Assembly (NCBI GenBank): GCA_036365515.1
Contig: CM070873.1
Coordinates: 179,318,104-179,382,103, forward strand
From: Torymus aiolomorphi
Lineage: Eukaryota > Arthropoda > Insecta > Hymenoptera > Torymidae
Length of the DNA: 64,000 nt
Direction of reading: 5' to 3'
Within the stretch, counting starts at the first letter, position 1. The number at the start of each line of letters is the position of its first letter. The notes under the pieces were generated by a model. That model was given only the letters and a program-made list of their open reading frames with translations, was not told the DNA's origin and did no database searches. Below are positions 56,122 through 64,000 of the stretch, in pieces. The position numbers and the translations under genes were made by a program.

Positions 56122-57200
56122 TGTAACGCGTGTCTAGCCGCGATTCTAATCTACCGCGCGAAGGTAGTGAGCGCGCGCGCGCAACTCCTGCGCAGCCGAA
56201 TCGAGGCGCGCCGCGCGTAGCGAATCGGTCTCGCGACGCGTAAAATGCCCGTCATCCGTCGCGAAGCTGCTAACTGGTTCCCGCGAGAAAAGGGAGCCAT
56301 CTTCGTGTCTGCCGTCGCGCAAGTAGGATCTCCTCCGTTCTTCGTGAGTTTACTTGTCCACGCCGTTCGATCGTTTTGTGAGACCCCGCGAGTGTAGTGG
56401 AGGCGCCGCAAATAGTGGAGGTGCGCACAAGAGAGACAGAGAGAGAGCGATACCGCGTAGCTTGTGCCACGAGCAGAACGAGCCTGCAAGCGAGGAGCCG
56501 GAAGCCAGCCCGCCTGCCGACCCAATACAGCGAAAGAGAGAGAGAGAGAGAGAGAGCGCAACTGCTGTGCGAACGACAGGGAGCGAGAGAGAGAGTCGAG
56601 TGCACCGGCTGCTCCTTCCTAACGTAAGTTTTCTACTCTCCTCTCGCGGGTTCATTGTAAAGGCTCGCACGGAAATCGCCCCGTGCAAGCCTTCTGTGCC
56701 GTGTACGTGGGGGTGTGTGTCAGCCCGCCGTACTTTAACACCGCGCGCGAAATTAGCAGCATCGCCGCGCGCCGTGTAGTTCGCACGTTTGAATATTAAC
56801 GGTCGCGCGCGAACTAACTCTTTGTTCTAATCAGCACTTGCGTTGTGCTTGTAGAGATTAGTGATTGTGAATATATTGTGATATCTAGTTACTCGTCGCG
56901 TTGTTCATTACAACCTGTCCTTCTCCCGGATACCGCCGCCTCCGCGGGAAAACGACTCCGCCGGTCGTTTTCATATCTGAGCATAGCGGCCGCGCGCTTT
57001 ACTCTTCGAGCGCGCGCTTTTCACTCAGCGATCCAATTAGTTGGAAAGCGAAGTTCGTGTGCGATCTTCGCGTTGTTTTCGGGATTCCAGGAGCAGATCC
57101 CCGGGCAAGTCATTTTAGTCTGACACCCGCGGCACCGTGTTCTAGGGCATCGCTGGCCTGTGGCTTGTTGGGATTTTCCCCCACTAGCCATCCCGTTACA
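56122..57200 (+). repeat. 5' LTR of Gypsy element 2 (start inferred)
   Basis: The end is well defined by CCCGTTACA followed by ACTGGCGCC. The start is inferred from TGTAACGCG at 56122, the inverse of that end. GC-rich, with GA microsatellite (about 56534-56555). Without the 3' LTR the start cannot be verified. Confidence 0.65.
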
Positions 57201-57201
57201 A

Positions 57202-57222
57202 CTGGCGCCACAACGTTTTGGG
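57202..57222 (+). other. Primer-binding site, element 2
   Basis: TGGCGCCACAACGTTTTGG begins two bases after the LTR, at the normal distance and with the TGG expected from pairing to a tRNA CCA end. The tRNA species is not identified. Confidence 0.6.
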
Positions 57223-58158
57223 GGTGGAGAAGGACCTGCGACGCGTACGTGATTCGCGGCGAAGCTTGGCGCGAAGAAGCTCAGCAGCGTAGCTGAGCGT
57301 AAGCTGCAAAGAAAGGCTCTTCGTGCCGCAGCTCGTAGGCGCGTGTGTGCGTGTGCGTGACACAGCCGTGCTGTTGCGAGAGTGCGGTCGAGAGGTTAGG
57401 CGTGCGATAGCCAATAACCCTCGACCTAGTGTGCCGACGAGGAGAGATATTGATCGCGGAATTTTTGGAGCGTTGAGGAATTATTGTTAACAATTAAAGT
57501 TTTTTAATAACAATTAATTTTTTAACGACAAAATTTTTTTTTAAGCGATAATTAATTTTTTAATTAATTTTTTTCTCGTCTCGAAAATTTTTTTTTCTTC
57601 TCGTCCTCTCGTATTTCCGATACGAATTATTTTTTTTTGGACGAAAAATAAAATTTTTTTTTCTTTTATCGTGCAGTTAGAAGAAGATCGAGAGAAAGTC
57701 GGCAAGCACTCTCGGAACAAAAAGTTGACTGTGCGCCCGAGTAAAAACTCGAGCGCAAAAATCCCCTCGAACTTAAAAATTGTTTTTATTTTTTTTAGGT
57801 GAAAATTGTATTTATTTTTTGTGTTTTTGGTGATATTGTCCGTTTTGACACATATATATATATTTTTTTTTCACATATATTTATTTTAAAATTACAAGTG
57901 CGAGTAGTGGAGCGTAATTAATTACAAATCGTAATTACTTACAGAAATAGCTTTTATTTTTTTTTAGAGTCGCATACGGGAAATCCTCGTGCATTATCGA
58001 GGTTAAGAGCAACCGCCGTAGCTCTTAGAAAGTAACCCGGGGTCGCATTGAAAAAGCTAGCTCACGGGTTGAAAAGGCAAACTCTCTCTGCCATCAATCC
58101 GGATACTACTCGCGCTAGTAAAATAAGTTCGTGGAGAAGCGCACAGCCAATTGACACC
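57223..58158 (+). other. Leader between primer-binding site and gag, element 2
   Basis: Untranslated, with long T-rich stretches (57.5-57.9 kb) and no recognisable gene. Confidence 0.6.
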
Positions 58159-60414
58159 ATGGCCCGATCGTCGCAATTTGCGGAATCTGCGATACTCAAT
58201 TGGGCGTATACACAGCCCGAAGAGGAAATTATCGAGGCCATGCAAGCCCTTGGTCTACAGCAGTCAGATCTGCAATCAGTGAATATGCTGACAACGATCA
58301 AGTGGCTTATGGGCGATTACAGTGCCGCCGATTTTGTGCCAGAGCCAAGGTTGTCGGAGAAGCAAGCGTTTGCTAAACGCGAGCAGTCCCGAAGGGCGTT
58401 CATCGACTTAACGTTGATGAACAAGTCTTGGTCGACTATTGTGGATCCCAATACTGATCCAGACCAACCGCACCCGTTCATTACGCTCCTTGATGACCCG
58501 ATAGTGATGCAAAAACTCTCGGAGTCTCGGAGGATGAACGCTCCACAACAAGCACATAATGCAGTGGTGGAGCCAGCGGATGAGGCAAACGGCCAGGAGG
58601 GTTCCGGGACAGAGATATTGAGCTCTGCAGCATCCACCGGGACATCTCCAGCCGAAGCCGAGGGACAGCTCCAACAGCAACAGCTTCAACAGCAATAACT
58701 GCAGCAGCAGCAAATGCAGCAGCAGCAAATGCAGCAGCAGCAACTGCAACAGCAGCAAATGCAGCAGCAGCAAATGCAGCAGCAACAAATGCAACAGCAG
58801 CAGCAGATGGAGCAGCAGCGACGGCAGCAACAGCAACAACAGCAGGAGCAGCAGCGGCAGCAACAGCGAAAGCATCAAGAGCAGCAGCGACAGCAGGCGT
58901 TGCTAGAAGAGCAGCGCAGGCAACGACAATTCCGGCGGAGTCAAGAACAAGAGTCGTTGTCGGCACAAAATGGGCAGCACGCGTTCTGGCAGCAAACGCG
59001 AAGTCCACCGCAGCCACAGAGTTTTGAGTGGCCAAGTGCGGGGGAACAGCGTACCGCAGGGATTGCTGTGGGAGATAACGTAGTCTCAGAACAGCTGCTG
59101 TCGGTGATCCATAGACTCGTCAAAGAGGTGGAAGAGCTCAAAGAGAGTGTGCGAATACTCCAAGAAGCTCGACACCCACCCTCAAGCACGCGCTTGGAGG
59201 GAGTCCAACTACCGAGTGCGGGCAGGGGACGAGGATCACCACATGTGAACTTTCAGGACACGTTCACATATGTGAATTTTGACAGCAGCAGCCCCAATAC
59301 TGAATCGCCAAGGGACGCTAGGAGGAATAGCGGAAGAAATTCTACACAGCGTCAGGCGGGGGTGAGCGCTACACTGGACCAGTCTACGAGGCAGACGTAC
59401 GTGCCTCAACAGACGTACCGTGATGTTGGCCAAATCGTAAGGAAATGGCACATCAAGTTCTCTGGGCCCTTGAAGGAGCAGAGCGTCGAGTTATTCCTCA
59501 CGAGAGTAGAGGAATGTCGAGCTCTAGCAAATCTGACGTACGACGAAGTACTCTCGTCATTGTCAGAGCTCCTGAGTGGAGTAGCGGCCACCTGGTATAG
59601 GAGTAACCGTCATACGTGGCGATCTTGGCAAGACTTCCAAGAGGCCATAATACACATGTATGGCGGTGACAGGGGCCATCAACAGCGAATCCTAGCGGAG
59701 ATAAACGCGAGGACTCAAGGCAGAAACGAACTCACGAGAGATTACGTAGTGAATCTGCAAGCCTTGATTCTCAAGTTAGTTCCGGTGCCTAGCATGCCCC
59801 AACAATTGGACATGTTGCACCGGAACATGCGGCCAGAACTACAAAAAATGGTGATGCGTAATCAAATTACGGATTACCGAGGGCTCCTGGATTTAGCCCG
59901 GGAGGCCGAATTAGTGCTCGCGGCAGATAAGGTGTATCACTCGCCACCACCGCCAGAGCGCACTTACTTGCCAGAGTTTGCCTACGTACCTACAGAGCCA
60001 ACCACGGATCAGCGGAAAAAGCAGAATCCAGGAGTGGCGGCGATGGGGCAACAACAGCAGGAGCCTCGAGAAAGCCTCGAGGCTATGTTCCGTCGGGTGA
60101 TGGCCGAGTGTTTGTCAAGCTTGACAAAGAAAGGCACCGACGGAAATAGTGGGCAAACACCAAACCCACAGTCGTTCAAGAAGCCCAAGAAAAAGAATAA
60201 TTGGGAGAACAGGCAGCGGGAAGGCGGGCAAAGTAATAATCAGCCTAGTGGGTGTAGTAGCTCGACCCACCAGGCTAGGCCGCCAAGTCCAAGGAGTAAT
60301 GGACCTCCACAAAGGCCAGAGTACCGAAGGGGTTACGGCAACGAGCAAAGGGGAAGCGACCGCAACCCCAATGCTGCCGGAAACCAGCAGGGAAACGGCC
60401 AAGGGGGCAGGTAA
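58159..60414 (+). pseudogene. gag: Gag polyprotein, Gypsy element 2 (one nonsense codon)
   Basis: The start is chosen at MARSSQFAESAILNWAYTQP (58159), the first ATG with a gag-like context. The frame is open except for a TAA at 58696-58698 inside a Gln-rich tract, where CAA is the evident ancestor. About 60 codons of Gln/Met repeats follow (QQQMQQQQ). Next are a coiled-coil segment (LLSVIHRLVKEVEELKESVR) and the capsid domain (IVRKWHIKFSGPLKEQSVEL, GVAATWYRSNRHTWRSWQDF, RNELTRDYVVNLQAL, LDMLHRNMRPELQKMVMRNQ). The C-terminus is basic and rich in N, Q, G, R. No CCHC knuckle is visible, unlike element 1. With readthrough of one codon the protein would be about 750 residues. Confidence 0.85.
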
Positions 60415-63400
60415 ATACGGCCACACGCCCGCCCCCAGCTCTCACATCAGCGACCGAGGGTAACTCGGTCCAATTGCCTGAAGGAGAGAGCGAAGAAGTG
60501 CCCGCGACTCAGCAGAACGAAGATAACCAGGAAACATGCTCGCGATGGTGGCTTCAAGTAGGTGTAGCCGGCTACAGGCTACGGGCACTCTTCGATACTG
60601 GAGCTTCCTGGACTGGGATGAATTCCATCGGCTTACAGCTCGCTACAGCCTGCGGAAAAGAATTAATCCCGGCCAGCGGCCTAACGGCACGGGTAGCTAA
60701 TGGGCAGAGCATAGCAGTGGTTGGCTATGTGTATCTACCCATGGTCGTGGCAGGCGTGTGCAAGGATGTGCGCGTCGCAATCATGCCAGACCTAGACACG
60801 GAGTGCTACTTGGGGGTGAACTTCATTAAGAAGTTTAGCGCCGTCTTAGCCCCCACTGACAATACGCTGCATCACAAAGATGATGATGCAAGCGTAAAGT
60901 TAGAAGTAGCCTCCATAACCGCCAATAATACCGTGTCCGTATCAGCTATAGGGTTGGCGGACCCAACAGAAAAGCAGCGCAAAGAAGCGGAAGCTTTAGT
61001 AGCTGAGCTGATGGGAAACGGCCTGGCACCATTACGGTGTACTTCGTGGGTTGAGCATGCAGTAGACGTCGGCTCCACAAGACCCATAAAACAGAAGTAC
61101 TACCCAGTATCTCGAAAACTCGAGGAAGAGATGCACAAGCAGGTGGAGGAAATGCTACTCGCGGGTATAATAGAACCTTCGACAAGCGGCTGATCAAGCC
61201 CTGTGGTAATGGTACGCAAGTCCAACGGGAAGTTCCGTTTCTGTGTGGACTTCAGAAAAGTGAAAGCAGCGTCAAGGCCAGACGCATACCCGTTACCATA
61301 CATTGAGAGTATCTTAAGCAAACTGCAGAAAGCGCGATACATATCCACGTTGGATTTAAGTAGTGCGTACCACCAAATACCACTAAATCCGGAGTCCAAA
61401 GAGACTACGGCCTTCACCGTGCCAGGCAAAGGGTTATTTCAATTTACAAGAATGCCCTACGGTCTTTCGTATGCCGGAGCGTCCTTCCAGAGGCTGATTG
61501 ACAAAGTCATCGGCCCCGAACTCGAACCTTTTGCTTACTCGTATCTCGATGACATAATAATAGTCACAGAAACATTCGAGGAGCATAAAGAGGTTCTAAA
61601 AAGAGTTCTAGATAGGATAAAGGACGCGGGCCTCACAATAAATCGCGAGAAGAGTGTCTTCTGTCGCGATGAGGTCCAATATCTCGGGGTCATAGTAAAT
61701 AGGGATGGTTTTAAACCAGACCCCGAGAAAATAAAGCCCATTATGGAATATCCGGTGCCGAAAAACCTCCGTCAGCTGAGACGCTTCCTAGGAATGGCCT
61801 CGTGGTATAGAAAGTTTTTATCAAACTTCGCCACAATTGCTGAACCACTGACCGAACTAACGATAAAGGATCGGAAATACGAGTGGTCAACGGCACAAGA
61901 AGAGGCCTTCCAAAAGCTAAAAGCGCTAGTTGCTTCTGCACCGATTCTCCACAGACCGGTATCTAACGCACAGTTCGTGGTGCAAACTGATGCGAGCGAT
62001 ACAGGACTTGGATCGGTGCTATACCAGATAATAGACGGCAACGAAAGAGTCCTAGAGTTCGCTAGTCGAACTCTGAGCGCGACCGAGAAGAATTATAGCG
62101 TGACGGAACGAGAGTGTCTAGCAATTCTCTGGGCAATCAAAAAGTTCCGTCCGTATATAGAGGCCTATGACTTCAAGGTCATCACGGATCATAGCAGCTT
62201 GAAGTGGCTCCGTGATCTCCGAAACCCATCAGGCAGGTTATCAAGATGGGCTTTGGAACTACAAAACCACAGTTTCACAGTCGAACACCGAAAGGGCTCT
62301 TTGAACAATGTCCCAGATGCCCTTTCGCGGATGTTCGAGGAAGAGGAGCCAGCGGTCGCCGCGCTAGAGCTCGAACGCGATACAAACGACCAATGGTACC
62401 TCGAAATTGTGAAAGAGGTTCAACAGCGGCCGCGAGACTTCCCCACGTTCAAGCTGGCGGGGGGGAGACTGTACAAGTACGAACCTGATGAAGTCATAGA
62501 CGAGTCTCTCGGCGACGATGATGCATGGAAGTTAGCAGTCCCTCACGAAAAGCGACGCGAAGTACTGAGAGAATGCCATGACTTTCCAACTGCTGGGCAC
62601 TTGGGCCGCGAGAAAACGCTAGAAAGAGTAAAGCGGAAGTATTATTGGCCACACATGTCTCGTGATGTAGCCAGATACGTGAGCCAGTGCCAAATTTGCC
62701 AGCAGTGCAAAGCCCAACAGCGCGCTCCAACAGGATTCATGGGACGCCGAATTACAGAGCGTCCATGGCAAATCGTGGCCAGCGACATTATGGGGCCCCT
62801 CCCAAAAACCACGCACGGCCACGAATACATTCTCATATTCCAGGACTTGTTCACACGCTGGATTGAAGTAATTCCGATAAAAAGGGCAGATGGTAAATCG
62901 GTAATTAAGGGACTCAACGAGCGAGTATGTCTGCGATTCGGAGTCCCGGAGGTGTTTCTCTCAGACAATGGGACTGAATTTAAAAATGCACCATTAGAGG
63001 CATTCTTAAAGGACAGAAATGTGGATCACACGTTTACACCTCCGTATCACCCTCAGGCCAATCCTGTCGAGCGTGTGAATCGAACGGTGAAGACAATGAT
63101 TATGTCTTACGCAGAGGAAAATCACCGGTCCTGGGATGAGAAACTGAATGAGCTGGCGTTCGCGTACAATACTGCCGAACACAGCTCCACAAAGATAAGT
63201 CCTGCCATGCTCATTTACGGCCGACAACCCGACCCACCGAAGACACTAAGGCGGGAGGAAGACAGGTCAGCCGAAGAGCAAGGGCAGCAAGAGGCGATAA
63301 ACAATTGGGTGGTACGTATGGACAAGCTCCGCGAATTGCACGTTCGGGCGGCGGCCGACGCGCAAGCGGAGCAGGCGAGACAAGCCAAATATTATGACGC

Positions 63401-63926
63401 TCATCGTCGACCTCCAGAATTCTGTCTAGGCGATCGTGTATGGAGAGAGAATAAGGTACTATCCTCAGCAGCTGAGGGGATTTCTGCCAAATTAGCCCCG
63501 AAGTACGCGGGGCCCTACACGATTGTGAATATTCTAGGCGAAAACACCTATGAGATCCAAGGTGAGGATGGTCGAACGATACGTCCCGTCCATGCGCAGC
63601 AACTCAAGAGATACGTCTCAGCAGAAGTAGCCCAGGCGCTACCAGCGAGGGACTCTTCAGCCGAACGGAACACGTCAGAGGGACACAGAGTTAGCCGGGG
63701 GAATGTACAGCCCCGGGCGACGGCTAAGAGGCGCGGTCCACCTCGTAAGACCGCGCTATTAGTTAGGCCAGGAAAGCGTGCGAGCGATGGCCGGCCTATG
63801 CGTGTGGCCGGTCCAACAGAACCCAAGCGAGGCCCAGAGAGGCCAAAGGGTTCGAAGAAGAAGCCCGTTCCTGCTGATGCCGGACTAATTAGTCCTCGTA
63901 GAACCCGAGCGTATAAAAAGCAATAA
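60411..63926 (+). pseudogene. pol: Pol polyprotein, Gypsy element 2 (one nonsense codon)
   Basis: The frame is open -1 relative to gag across the gag stop; the first ATG is at 60474. The protease shows ALFDTGASWTGM. A TGA at 61191-61193 (a Trp codon expected, before SSPVVMVRKSNGKFRF) interrupts the start of RT. RT has LDLSSAYHQIPL, FTRMPYGLSYAGASFQRL and an intact catalytic SYLDDIIIV. RNase H follows (TDASDTGLGSVLYQI, ITDHSSLKWL, VPDALSRMF). The integrase has its HHCC finger (HDFPTAGHLG ... CQICQQCK) and D,D,E core (SDIMGPLP, LSDNGTEFKN, QANPVERVNRTVK). A GPY/F module (KYAGPYTIVNIL) and a basic tail end at 63926. All catalytic residues I can check are present. Confidence 0.9.
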
Positions 63927-64000
63927 TTGTGCCGTCCAACTTGTGTCGTACGTACTAACCTGTGTTCGTCTTAATTCTCCAGTCCTCAATCTCACTCCTC
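63927..64000 (+). other. Start of 3' untranslated region, element 2
   Basis: 74 bp after the pol stop to the window end. No env frame begins here, and no LTR or polypurine tract has been reached. Confidence 0.5.

Larger units (their letters stand above)
56122..64000 (+). mobile_element. Ty3/Gypsy LTR retrotransposon (element 2), 3' LTR beyond window
   Basis: A presumed 5' LTR (56122-57200) is followed by a primer-binding site, gag and pol in Ty3/Gypsy order. It has LTR ends of the same kind as element 1 (TGTAACG ... CGTTACA) and the same gag/pol -1 arrangement. It has only two nonsense codons and no frameshift, so it is much younger than element 1. The window ends 74 bp after pol. Confidence 0.88.

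Noticed and set aside
58408..59035. Leu-rich and Ala-rich minus-strand frames
   Set aside because: Antisense shadows of the CAG/CAA-rich glutamine tract in gag.

Overview
This is eukaryotic, AT-rich, repeat-dense nuclear DNA, most likely from an insect and probably a hymenopteran. I infer this from the mixture of Polinton/Maverick fragments, IS630/Tc1/mariner, jockey/CR1-like LINE and Ty3/Gypsy remains, and long (TG)n/(TC)n tracts. No bacterial-style operons, rRNA or CRISPR are visible. I found no convincing intact host gene. The only host-derived coding pieces I can name are decayed fragments resembling the second-largest RNA polymerase III subunit (RPC2/Polr3B), plus a short open frame cut by the left window edge.

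Layout. 0-4.6 kb: microsatellites, a foldback element, a ~95-bp satellite block, then one end of a Polinton (cysteine protease, an uncharacterised 'DIQGF' protein, terminal inverted repeat). 4.6-18.2 kb: a LINE ORF1 pseudogene, a duplicated region holding Polr3B-like fragments, two tandem hairpin modules, a palindrome with 1.43-kb arms, and a deleted LINE ORF2. 18.2-22.2 kb: the opposite Polinton end (terminal repeat, broken major capsid gene, truncated small minor protein, intact penton-like protein, frameshifted chromodomain integrase, uncharacterised protein). The two Polinton terminal repeats face each other, so the arrangement is inside-out relative to a normal element. 22.3-28.5 kb: a tRNA-like pol III element and a satellite array in the opposite orientation to the one at 1 kb, into which a 3.2-kb DD41D (VS/rosa-type) mariner relative has inserted. 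28.5-38.5 kb: AT-rich repeats, long (TG)n and (CT)n tracts, a 203-bp TTAA-flanked MITE and a second ~4-kb palindrome related to the first.

38.5-49.0 kb: an old complete Ty3/Gypsy element (two LTRs, 4-bp target duplication AAGT, gag and pol full of nonsense codons) whose 3' LTR alone carries a 535-bp TTAA-flanked insertion. 49.0-52.4 kb: an inverted second copy of the Polr3B-bearing repeat, split by a 1.9-kb transposon with 528-bp inverted arms. 52.4-56.1 kb: more TTAA-flanked and foldback elements, a C2H2 zinc-finger pseudogene on the minus strand and GC-rich hairpin modules. 56.1-64.0 kb: a younger Ty3/Gypsy element of the same general type, with only two nonsense codons and its 3' LTR beyond the window.

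Functionally this is a graveyard and nesting ground of mobile DNA. The most notable points are the inside-out Polinton, the two related giant palindromes with shared GC-rich end motifs, the TTAA/GGT...ACC element family, the dispersed Polr3B fragments, and an extra zinc-knuckle pair encoded after the integrase of the older Gypsy element. All identifications come from reading translations and repeats by eye. No database search was run.
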